Assembly: GCA_014377145.1 (NCBI GenBank)
Contig: JACMQE010000088.1
Coordinates: forward strand, 1-8,907
Reading direction: 5' to 3'
DNA: 8,907 nt
DNA from: Glaciimonas sp.
Lineage (GTDB): Bacteria; Pseudomonadota; Gammaproteobacteria; Burkholderiales; Burkholderiaceae
The position numbers and the translations under genes were made by a program. The notes beneath the pieces are model-generated. The model searched no databases, was not told the DNA's origin, and was given only the letters and a program-made list of their open reading frames with translations. Of this stretch, positions 1-6,086 are shown one piece after another; the first letter of the stretch is position 1, and each line of letters begins with the position of its first letter.

Positions 1-59
1 CAAAAAACGGTTACGGGCAGTATCTGGTTCGCATACTTAAAGAGAAAGCAGTGCAGTGA
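1..59 (+). CDS. rfbA: Glucose-1-phosphate thymidylyltransferase, C-terminal end only
   Basis: Only the last 18 codons and the stop are present, read from base 3 and ending in TGA at 57-59. The peptide KNGYGQYLVRILKEKAVQ matches the usual C-terminus of RmlA/RfbA, where a K/Q-x-GYGxYL motif is followed by a short charged helix. RfbA joins dTTP and glucose-1-phosphate to give dTDP-glucose, the first step toward dTDP-L-rhamnose and other dTDP-6-deoxysugars, in the cytoplasm. The gene directly downstream is rfbC, the usual neighbour in rmlBDAC or rmlBAC clusters, and the two overlap by four bases. The catalytic part lies outside the window, so the call rests on the tail motif plus context. Confidence 0.8.
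   Translation, partial: KNGYGQYLVRILKEKAVQ
56..59 (+). promoter_or_regulatory. GTGA stop/start overlap joining rfbA and rfbC
   Basis: The GTG start of rfbC (56-58) overlaps the TGA stop of rfbA (57-59). An in-frame TAA at 38-40 closes the rfbC frame upstream, and no ATG lies between, so GTG is the only plausible start. The purine run AGAGAAAG at 41-48 is a reasonable ribosome-binding site. The arrangement implies translational coupling of the two rhamnose-pathway genes. Confidence 0.75.
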
Positions 60-601
60 AAGCCACACCGCTTGCCATTCCCGATATTGTTCTGATCGAA
101 CCCCAGGTCTATAGAGACGAACGCGGTTTTTTCTTTGAAAGTTTTAACCAGAACAAATTTGAAGCGGCAATAGGTCAACAAGTCAACTTCGTTCAAGACA
201 ATCATTCGCGTTCAACAAAAAATGTGCTGCGTGGATTGCACTATCAAATAGTGCATCCACAAGGAAAGTTGGTGCGTGTCATCCAAGGTAAAATTTTGGA
301 TGTCGCTGTGGATTTGCGAAGGACATCGTCTTCATTTGGAAAGTGTGTCGCGATAGAGTTGAGTGAAGAAAATCAACGCCAAATATGGATACCTTCTGGG
401 TTTGCGCATGGATTTCAGGTGATGTCTGAAACTGCGGATGTGATCTATAAAACCACTGATTATTACGATCCCCGAAATGAACATTGCGTTGCATGGAATG
501 ACCCATCTATTCCGATTGAATGGCCACACTCTAGTAATCCGATACTTTCAGTAAAAGATAAGTTAGGAAAATTGTTAATCCATTCCGAAGTTTTTCAGTG
601 A
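56..601 (+). CDS. rfbC: dTDP-4-dehydrorhamnose 3,5-epimerase
   Basis: This 181-residue cupin enzyme has the normal length of RmlC. It epimerises C3 and C5 of dTDP-4-keto-6-deoxy-D-glucose to dTDP-4-keto-L-rhamnose, the third step of dTDP-L-rhamnose synthesis. Visible family landmarks are the N-terminal RDERGFFFESF segment (20-30), the RGLHYQ motif (59-64) with the presumed catalytic His62, PQGKLVRVIQG (68-78) with Lys71, the IPSGFAHGF stretch (112-120), the Tyr131 region and the SVKD motif near the end (Asp168). These correspond to the His/Tyr/Asp/Lys set known from RmlC structures, so the enzyme looks intact. It starts with GTG inside the rfbA stop. A 57-base gap separates it from the exporter genes. 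A 5-epimerase or other RmlC-like variant cannot be excluded, but the rfbA neighbour makes RmlC the clear reading. Confidence 0.95.
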   Translation: MKATPLAIPDIVLIEPQVYRDERGFFFESFNQNKFEAAIGQQVNFVQDNHSRSTKNVLRGLHYQIVHPQGKLVRVIQGKILDVAVDLRRTSSSFGKCVAIELSEENQRQIWIPSGFAHGFQVMSETADVIYKTTDYYDPRNEHCVAWNDPSIPIEWPHSSNPILSVKDKLGKLLIHSEVFQ

Positions 602-658
602 GAAAAATACTTAAGAAGAGTCACATTTTGCCTTCCGAATTGGCGAATAGGAACAAAG

Positions 659-1447
659 ATGAATAGTGGATTAGTAAGTCATGCTCGCGAAATATTTCAG
701 TATAAGTCAGTATTGTCGCAATTGGTACGACAGTATCTGACGCTCCGCTATCGAAGAACGGCGCTCGGATATTTATGGACGTTGATCAACCCATTGCTAA
801 TGATGGGAGTAACAGCAGTCGTTTTTTCTACTTTGTTTAAGCTTGATCTCGCGACGTACTCCGTATTTTTGTTCGCTGGTATGGTGCCTTGGAATTGTTT
901 TAGCACCACCGTCACGCAATCATGTGCAGCGTTTATAAACAATGAGGGCCTGATCAAAAAAATCTATTTACCCAAGTTCATTTTTCCGTTAAGTCTTTCC
1001 TTAGGGATTTTAATTGATAGCGCGCTATCGTTCGTCGCGTTGTTCGTGCTCATACTGATTTTCGGGGCACCTATTTCTTGGGCATTATTGTTTATTCCTC
1101 TCGCCTTCGGGTTGCTTTTTATTTTTTCAATTGGAGTTGGGCTGGTGGTGTCTGTGGCGACGGTATTTTTCCGCGATCTTCAGTATGTTATTGGCGTTGT
1201 AATGCAAGCCTGGTTTTTCTTAACACCCGTTATGTACCGGCACGACGCGCTTACGGGCAAGGTGGGCTGGCTGGTCGCACTTAATCCTATGGTGCCGTTT
1301 ATTGATTTATTTCGCGCACCGCTTACGCAGGGAAATTTACCCTCATTGCCCACTATTATTAGCGCAACTATTTTCGCACTTAGTTCTATAACAATTGGGC
1401 TGTACACATTTTTTCTACAAGAGAAAAAAGTAGTTTTCAGACTGTAA
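659..1447 (+). CDS. wzm: ABC-2 type polysaccharide exporter permease (Wzm)
   Basis: This is a 262-residue integral inner-membrane protein, the normal length for the O-antigen/teichoic-acid exporter permease family (ABC-2 membrane domain; Wzm, TagG, KpsM). About six hydrophobic segments are visible, roughly at residues 43-60, 68-86, 108-134, 141-168, 177-197 and 234-253. Family landmarks include an amphipathic N-terminus, LGYLWTLINPL (36-46), VFFRDL (169-174) and NPMVPFIDLFR (209-219). Two copies are expected to pair with two Wzt subunits to move undecaprenyl-diphosphate-linked glycan from cytoplasm to periplasm. AGGA at 649-652, six bases before the ATG, is a good ribosome-binding site. The wzt gene follows after four A residues, so the two are almost certainly coupled. 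The transported glycan cannot be read from the permease itself. Confidence 0.93.
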   Translation: MNSGLVSHAREIFQYKSVLSQLVRQYLTLRYRRTALGYLWTLINPLLMMGVTAVVFSTLFKLDLATYSVFLFAGMVPWNCFSTTVTQSCAAFINNEGLIKKIYLPKFIFPLSLSLGILIDSALSFVALFVLILIFGAPISWALLFIPLAFGLLFIFSIGVGLVVSVATVFFRDLQYVIGVVMQAWFFLTPVMYRHDALTGKVGWLVALNPMVPFIDLFRAPLTQGNLPSLPTIISATIFALSSITIGLYTFFLQEKKVVFRL

Positions 1448-1451
1448 AAAA

Positions 1452-2192
1452 ATGTCTAAAATTTCTGTCGAAAATCTATCTATAAAGTTTAGGCTTTACC
1501 ACGATCGTTCTCCTTCGTTGAAGGAATACGTTTCCAATATTTTCTCCACACGCAAATCATCATCTTTTTCAGACTTTTGGGCTGTTAAGCAAGTGTCGTT
1601 CAAAGTAGAAGCAGGCGAGCGATTAGGTATTGTCGGACATAACGGAGCGGGGAAAAGCACGCTGTTGAAAGCGTTGTGTCGAATCTATGAGCCCAGCAGT
1701 GGAATTATTACCGTCGATGGACGAGTAGCGCCCTTACTCGAAATTGGGGCAGGCTTCCATCCCGAATTCACAGGTCGAGAAAATATATACCTTAACGGGG
1801 CAATTTTGGGCTACAGCAAAGCCCAGCTGGCCGGAATTGAACAAGAGGTGATCGATTTTGCGGGCCTAGAAGAATTTATCGATACCCCTGTTAAATATTA
1901 CTCCACCGGAATGTATTTACGTCTTGCGTTTTCACTAGCTACCTCGGTAGACCCTGATATTCTTGTGCTTGATGAAATGTTTGCAGGAGGCGACGTTAAT
2001 TTCATTCAAAAAGCCACTGCACGAATGCAAAAGGTAATTGAAGCAGCAAATATTCTTATTGTTGTTTCACACGATACGAATTTGTTGGCGTCGCTGTGCA
2101 CGCGTGTTATGTGGGTTGACCATGGAAAAATAAAGGAGGATGGCCCTGCTGCTGAAGTCTTGGCTCACTATCTGGCAGCGGCTACCACCTGA
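1452..2192 (+). CDS. wzt: Polysaccharide ABC exporter ATPase (Wzt), short form
   Basis: This 246-residue ATPase powers export of the lipid-linked glycan through Wzm on the cytoplasmic face of the inner membrane. Walker A is GHNGAGKST (62-70), Walker B is ILVLDE (170-175), and the H-loop histidine is His207. The ABC signature is the degenerate YSTGMYLRLAFS (150-161), typical of Wzt/TagH/KpsT rather than the canonical LSGGQ. The protein ends about 25 residues after the ATPase fold. It therefore has no C-terminal carbohydrate-binding domain, which long Wzt proteins of about 400 or more residues use to recognise capped chains. This resembles the short Wzt of Klebsiella O2a-type systems. There is no clear Shine-Dalgarno before the ATG, which comes four A residues after the wzm stop, so translation probably depends on coupling. 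Confidence 0.94.
   Translation: MSKISVENLSIKFRLYHDRSPSLKEYVSNIFSTRKSSSFSDFWAVKQVSFKVEAGERLGIVGHNGAGKSTLLKALCRIYEPSSGIITVDGRVAPLLEIGAGFHPEFTGRENIYLNGAILGYSKAQLAGIEQEVIDFAGLEEFIDTPVKYYSTGMYLRLAFSLATSVDPDILVLDEMFAGGDVNFIQKATARMQKVIEAANILIVVSHDTNLLASLCTRVMWVDHGKIKEDGPAAEVLAHYLAAATT
2132..2139 (+). promoter_or_regulatory. Strong Shine-Dalgarno-like run inside the end of wzt
   Basis: AAAGGAGG sits in the wzt coding sequence and directly abuts an ATG at 2140 that is in frame with the GT61 gene. With no spacing between the run and the ATG, it is a poor initiation site. The more likely start is the ATG at 2197, four bases after the wzt stop. The run could still aid reinitiation by holding ribosomes near the junction. 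Confidence 0.4.
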
Positions 2193-2196
2193 AAAA

Positions 2197-3696
2197 ATGG
2201 CTACTGAACAACCTGGACTGTTAAGAGATTTTTATCGGAAACGTTTGCGTCAAATTTGGCTGATCCGCGTTTTTAAGAATACGGTTTGGGTTTTGATGTG
2301 GATGATTCGCTGGAAAATACTCTATCGCCTTGAGCAAGGGTTGGGTTTTTTATTTTGGGCAGTGCGCTGGAGAATTGTTCGCCCTCTTGCCAGGGCTATT
2401 TTCCCGAGGGCTACCCTCAACAGGCTACATGGTTTTCGTGATGGTGGTTTCAAATCGCTCATCAGGCGCCGAACAGTTCCAGCGCTCCCACTTGTTTCCG
2501 TAAACGATTGGATTAATACATCGATTTTTGATTTCAATGCAGAACCGGGTGTTAATTTGAAAGAGCCAAATGTGAGGCTTGAGTCAACGTCAACGTTAAA
2601 CTCGAACGTTACCGTTGTATTGATAAACAGGTCCGAGAATGTTTGCATAGCGTCACCAATGGTTTATTCTGGGGGGCTTGGTATATGCGTCCCAATTCAT
2701 GATCAGAGCTATAGTTTCCCCAGGATTGAAGTGATCGAAGTCCGCGACGCAGAGGTAGTGGGGCGTAGCAACCTGGTCTCGTCAAAAGGCCAGGTGATCC
2801 ATCATGATCTTTACAGATTTTCTCATGACTTTACATCTGAAGAGCTTCACGGAAAAGTGGTCATCAACCCAAAAAAGAAAACGATAAGGCGAATTTCAAA
2901 ACCGGAGATTAAGTACAAGTTAGCGATGGCTGCTGTATTTACCGATTCGTGTTCATCAAACTACGCACATTGGTTGACGGAAGTTTTACCACGCATTAAT
3001 ATCTTTTGTCGAACGCAACACAATGTTGACGTGCCACTAATCGTTGATTCGGGGTTACACCCGAACATCGAGGCGTCGTTGATGGCTGTGGCGGGTGCAG
3101 AGGCTAAAATTATTAGACTAAATGTCGGTGATGCTGCCTATGTTGAGCGCCTATTAGTTACGTCCCCTACCGGATACATACCATTTGATCGTCGAATAAA
3201 CTCCAAATCTGGACATATCCACGGCGTTTTTAGCCCGTATGCCATATCGTTTCTGCGCGAGCAACTAGCTAAATCGTTATCGAAGCCTGTTAAAAGTTTA
3301 CCAGATAAGATATTTTTGCGGCGTAACTCGCATTCACGATTGATGAAAAACGAACAGCTTCTCGAAGAAAGACTGATCACTCTTGGATTTACTATTGTTC
3401 AGCCAGAGATACTTTCTTTTTCTGAACAATTTCATTTGTTTTCTGCTGCATCGATCATTGTTGGCGCGACTGGTGCCGCATTGGCTAATTTAATATTTTG
3501 TTTAAGAGATGTTCGAATCGTGATTTGTATTTCAGCCCATCCAGACCACAGCTTCGGTTATTGGCAGAATATGGCTGTTGCAGCCGGTACACAGGTTACT
3601 TACGTACTTGGTTCCATTTCAGGACCTAAAGCGCAGGGTGTCCACGCTGATTTTTTAATTGATGTTGACGAAGTTGTTCGAGCGATTGAACGTTAG
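2197..3696 (+). CDS. Family GT61 (DUF563) glycosyltransferase
   Basis: About 499 residues from the ATG at 2197. This start is preferred over the in-frame ATG at 2140 because it follows the wzt stop by four A bases, exactly as wzt follows wzm. The C-terminal half matches the DUF563/GT61 fold: NYAHWLTEVLPRI (255-267), then KIFLRRNSHSR with Arg375/Arg376, an NEQLLEERL segment, the PEILSFSEQFHLF stretch and IIVGATGAALANLIF. These are the hallmarks of GT61 enzymes, which are inverting and often transfer pentoses or other sugars onto glycans. The first 75 residues are rich in Trp and Arg and may bind the inner membrane (see findings). Residues about 90-240 are not recognisable to me beyond being beta-rich. 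It probably adds one sugar during cytoplasmic assembly of the exported polysaccharide. Donor and linkage are unknown. Confidence 0.82.
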   Translation: MATEQPGLLRDFYRKRLRQIWLIRVFKNTVWVLMWMIRWKILYRLEQGLGFLFWAVRWRIVRPLARAIFPRATLNRLHGFRDGGFKSLIRRRTVPALPLVSVNDWINTSIFDFNAEPGVNLKEPNVRLESTSTLNSNVTVVLINRSENVCIASPMVYSGGLGICVPIHDQSYSFPRIEVIEVRDAEVVGRSNLVSSKGQVIHHDLYRFSHDFTSEELHGKVVINPKKKTIRRISKPEIKYKLAMAAVFTDSCSSNYAHWLTEVLPRINIFCRTQHNVDVPLIVDSGLHPNIEASLMAVAGAEAKIIRLNVGDAAYVERLLVTSPTGYIPFDRRINSKSGHIHGVFSPYAISFLREQLAKSLSKPVKSLPDKIFLRRNSHSRLMKNEQLLEERLITLGFTIVQPEILSFSEQFHLFSAASIIVGATGAALANLIFCLRDVRIVICISAHPDHSFGYWQNMAVAAGTQVTYVLGSISGPKAQGVHADFLIDVDEVVRAIER

Positions 3697-3752
3697 GGTA
3701 ATAGGTGTTTTCGTTTGAGTAATGCTTACATTTTGATAATTCAAGGAGTTTT

Positions 3753-4466
3753 ATGATCCATCCAACCGCAATTGTGGCAATTGATGCAACTATTGGGCTA
3801 AATGTCTCCATTGGCCCTTTTTGTGTGATCGGAAGTGTATCTATTGGAGACAATTGTGTAATTCATCCACATGTAGTGATTGCAGATGGAGTTACTCTTG
3901 GATCAAGTGTGGAAGTTTTTCCAGGAGCGTTTTTGGGTAAAGAGCCTAAGGGTGCTGGTGCTCTCGCAAGGCAGCCCATTTTCGAGAAAGTTATCTCTAT
4001 TGGTGACGAATGTTCAATTGGACCAAATGCAGTTATCTTCTATGACGTCCATATTGGAAACAATACTTTGTTAGGTGATGGCGCTTCTATCAGGGAAAAG
4101 TGCCGTATAGGGTCGCGGTGCATACTGAGTCGGTATGTTACTGTTAATTATGAGACTACTATTGGCGATGGAACTAAGATTATGGACAGCACGCACATCA
4201 CTGGCAATGCTACCATCGGCCGAAATGTATTCATAAGTCTGCTTGTTGGTATGGCCAACGACAATATAGTACGCGCTGGATTTTCTGACCATATTGCTGG
4301 TCCAATTATTGAGGATGACGCTGTGATCGGGGTCGGGGCAACATTGTTGCCAGGTGTTGTAGTCGGTCAGGGTTCAACTGTTGCTGCAGGATCAGTTGTA
4401 ACTAAGAATGTAGAGCGCAACACGGTGGTCGCAGGTGTTCCAGCGCGCTTTGTGAAACAGGTGTAA
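3753..4466 (+). CDS. Left-handed beta-helix sugar N-acyltransferase (FdtC/QdtC-like)
   Basis: A 237-residue protein built almost wholly of hexapeptide repeats (I/V-G-x-x-x-x), visible from IHPTAIV at the N-terminus through IGDECSIGPNAVI (83-95) and IGDGTKIMDSTHITGNATIG (137-156) to the closing VVAGVPARFVKQV. It should form a trimeric left-handed beta-helix that uses an acyl donor such as acetyl-CoA. Residues 62-80 form a non-repeat loop (KEPKGAGALARQP), like the loops that shape nucleotide-sugar pockets in this family. With a 3,4-ketoisomerase and an aminotransferase next in line, the likely reaction is N-acylation of dTDP-3-amino-3,6-dideoxyhexose. Acetyl is the default guess; hydroxybutyryl is possible. 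AAGGAG at 3743-3748 is a strong ribosome-binding site four bases from the ATG. The alternative is an LpxA- or serine-acetyltransferase-like enzyme, which the context makes unlikely. Confidence 0.8.
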   Translation: MIHPTAIVAIDATIGLNVSIGPFCVIGSVSIGDNCVIHPHVVIADGVTLGSSVEVFPGAFLGKEPKGAGALARQPIFEKVISIGDECSIGPNAVIFYDVHIGNNTLLGDGASIREKCRIGSRCILSRYVTVNYETTIGDGTKIMDSTHITGNATIGRNVFISLLVGMANDNIVRAGFSDHIAGPIIEDDAVIGVGATLLPGVVVGQGSTVAAGSVVTKNVERNTVVAGVPARFVKQV

Positions 4467-4535
4467 AGAATTTCAAATCCGTTCTACTATTTCGGCATTT
4501 GTAGCCGCTAACTTTTACTAATGGATGGACCATAA

Positions 4536-4949
4536 ATGGCGCTTTCTGACTGCTGCTTGGTAGATCTTCCTAGAATTCAGGACCCCCGTGGCAACCTAAC
4601 TTTTATTGAAGGCGGAGAACACATACCCTTCGATATCCAACGCGTCTATTATCTATATGATGTCCCCGGCGGGTCAGAACGCGGCGGGCATGGCCACAAG
4701 GAACTTAGACAATTGATTGTGGCGATGTCAGGTTCTTTTGATATTCAGCTGGATGATGGAAATGAGAAAAAAGTATTTCACATGAATAGAAGTTATTTTG
4801 GACTGTATATATGCCCAATGATCTGGCGCGACATCACTAATTTCTCTTCAGGTGCGGTTTGTATGGTCCTAGCCTCAGAGAAATATTTTGAGAGCGACTA
4901 TTTCCGCAGTTATCAAGAGTTTATTTTGGCTACCAAAACTGTAGGATGA
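4536..4949 (+). CDS. fdtA: dTDP-4-keto-6-deoxyglucose 3,4-ketoisomerase (FdtA/QdtA, WxcM C-terminal family)
   Basis: A 137-residue single-domain cupin of the length of FdtA/QdtA. It should convert dTDP-4-keto-6-deoxyglucose to the 3-keto isomer, giving the substrate for C3 amination. Family landmarks are DPRGNLTFIEGGEHIPFDIQRVYYLYDVP (16-44), the metal-free active-site motif RGGHGHKEL (49-57) with His52 and His54, the SGSFDI strand, GLYICPMIWRDI (89-100) and VLASEKYFESDYFRSYQEF near the end. His52/His54 match the paired catalytic histidines of FdtA. The start is the ATG at 4536, since an in-frame TAA ends right before it. The Shine-Dalgarno is weak (GGA at 4527-4529). The symbol is given for the family: whether the product has the galacto or gluco C4 configuration (Fuc3N versus Qui3N) is not settled, so it could equally be qdtA. 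Confidence 0.85.
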   Translation: MALSDCCLVDLPRIQDPRGNLTFIEGGEHIPFDIQRVYYLYDVPGGSERGGHGHKELRQLIVAMSGSFDIQLDDGNEKKVFHMNRSYFGLYICPMIWRDITNFSSGAVCMVLASEKYFESDYFRSYQEFILATKTVG

Positions 4950-4957
4950 AGTGAATT

Positions 4958-6073
4958 ATGAAAATCCCTTTTTTAGACGTTAAAGCAGGTAATGGCGAGT
5001 TGATTGAAGCGCTCCGCGAAGGCGTTGAGCGAGTCTTTAATTCGGGTTGGTACATTCAAGGTCGGGAACTGGAGGCTTTTGAACAGGAGTTTGCTCATTA
5101 TTGCGAGGCCGCGCATTGCATTGGCGTGGGTAATGGCCTTGAAGCTTTACACTTAATTTTGCGCGGTTATGGCATAGGGCCTGGCGATGAGGTAATCGTA
5201 CCGACTAATACCTTTATAGCTACCTGGCTAGCGGTGAGCTATGTTGGTGCAACGATTGTTCCAGTTGAACCAGATGCGCGAACACACAATATCGACTTTA
5301 AATTGATAGGGGATGCCATTACGCCAAAAACCAAAGCCATCATGGCTGTACATCTTTACGGGCAGACTGCGGAAATGGATGAAATCAAGGCTTTGGCTCA
5401 AAAGCGGGGCATCAAGGTGATTGAAGACGCGGCCCAAGCGCACGGTGCGAAGTTTAGCGGTAAACGTGCCGGAAGTTTGGGTGATGCTGCTGGTTTTAGT
5501 TTTTATCCTGGGAAGAATCTAGGCGCGTTGGGTGACGCTGGCGCTGTGACAACCAATGACGCAGAGTTAGCAAGAAAGATCAAATTACTCAGAAATTACG
5601 GATCTACTCAGCGGTACAAACACGAGGTGGCCGGTTACAACACCCGACTTGACGAAATCCAAGCCGCATTTCTTAGGGCTAAATTGCCCTATATGGAAAA
5701 CTGGAATATGCGCAGGAAAGAGATTGCCGGGCGCTATTTGGCTGGTCTGAATGGCTGCGGCCTTACCTTGCCGTCGGTAAGTGAGGCATGCGAGCCGGTT
5801 TGGCACTTGTTTGTTGTGAGAAGTAATCAGCGTGATGCCTTACGCAGCCATCTTGAATCTAATGGTGTCGAGACGCTGATTCACTATCCACTCGCCCCGC
5901 ATCTTCAGCAGGCCTACGCAAACATGAACCTCTCCGCCGGTTCTTATCTTGTTGCTGAGCAGCTTCAGACAGAAATATTGAGTTTGCCAATATACCCACA
6001 AATGTCGAATGAGCAGGTGGATTACGTAATCGAGCATTGCCACTCATTTACGCAACTAACTACAACGGTTTAA
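4958..6073 (+). CDS. fdtB: DegT/DnrJ/EryC1 aminotransferase (FdtB/QdtB-like)
   Basis: A 371-residue PLP enzyme of full family length. It should transfer an amino group, usually from glutamate, to C3 of the 3-keto-6-deoxyhexose made by the upstream isomerase. Landmarks are [11 protein letters not shown] (58-68), which binds the PLP phosphate, the VPTNTFIAT segment (81-89), EDAAQAHGA (156-164) with Asp157 pairing the pyridine nitrogen, and [16 protein letters not shown] (181-196) with the PLP-forming Lys186. The closing half includes [16 protein letters not shown] (228-243) and the [12 protein letters not shown] segment (309-320). The [15 protein letters not shown] version around the lysine is the form I associate with 3-aminating sugar transaminases (FdtB, QdtB, TylB, DesV) rather than 4-aminating ones. 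It follows the isomerase after eight bases. The symbol is by context and could be qdtB. Confidence 0.87.
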   Translation: MKIPFLDVKAGNGELIEALREGVERVFNSGWYIQGRELEAFEQEFAHYCEAAHCIGVGNGLEALHLILRGYGIGPGDEVIVPTNTFIATWLAVSYVGATIVPVEPDARTHNIDFKLIGDAITPKTKAIMAVHLYGQTAEMDEIKALAQKRGIKVIEDAAQAHGAKFSGKRAGSLGDAAGFSFYPGKNLGALGDAGAVTTNDAELARKIKLLRNYGSTQRYKHEVAGYNTRLDEIQAAFLRAKLPYMENWNMRRKEIAGRYLAGLNGCGLTLPSVSEACEPVWHLFVVRSNQRDALRSHLESNGVETLIHYPLAPHLQQAYANMNLSAGSYLVAEQLQTEILSLPIYPQMSNEQVDYVIEHCHSFTQLTTTV

Positions 6074-6080
6074 AAAGAGG
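6074..6080 (+). promoter_or_regulatory. Ribosome-binding site supporting a TTG start
   Basis: AAAGAGG lies six bases before a TTG at 6087 and directly after the aminotransferase stop. No ATG or GTG in the right frame lies near it; the next plausible in-frame start is a GTG about 50 bases on, without such a site. This decides the start of the downstream glycosyltransferase. Confidence 0.6.
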
Positions 6081-6086
6081 CACGGC

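Noticed and set aside
2140..2196. Upstream ATG extending the GT61 protein by 19 residues into wzt
   Set aside because: The Shine-Dalgarno-like run touches this ATG with no spacing, and the extension is just wzt tail read in another frame. The 2197 start matches the wzm-wzt junction design.
2322..2648. 108-codon minus-strand frame inside the GT61 gene
   Set aside because: It is an antisense shadow with no motif and no separate regulatory signal; the plus-strand gene accounts for the region.
3715..3740. Promoter-like TTGAGT and GATAAT upstream of the acyltransferase gene
   Set aside because: The spacer is only 14 bases, and the implied transcript start near 3747 would fall inside the AAGGAG ribosome-binding site, so it is unlikely to drive a translated message.
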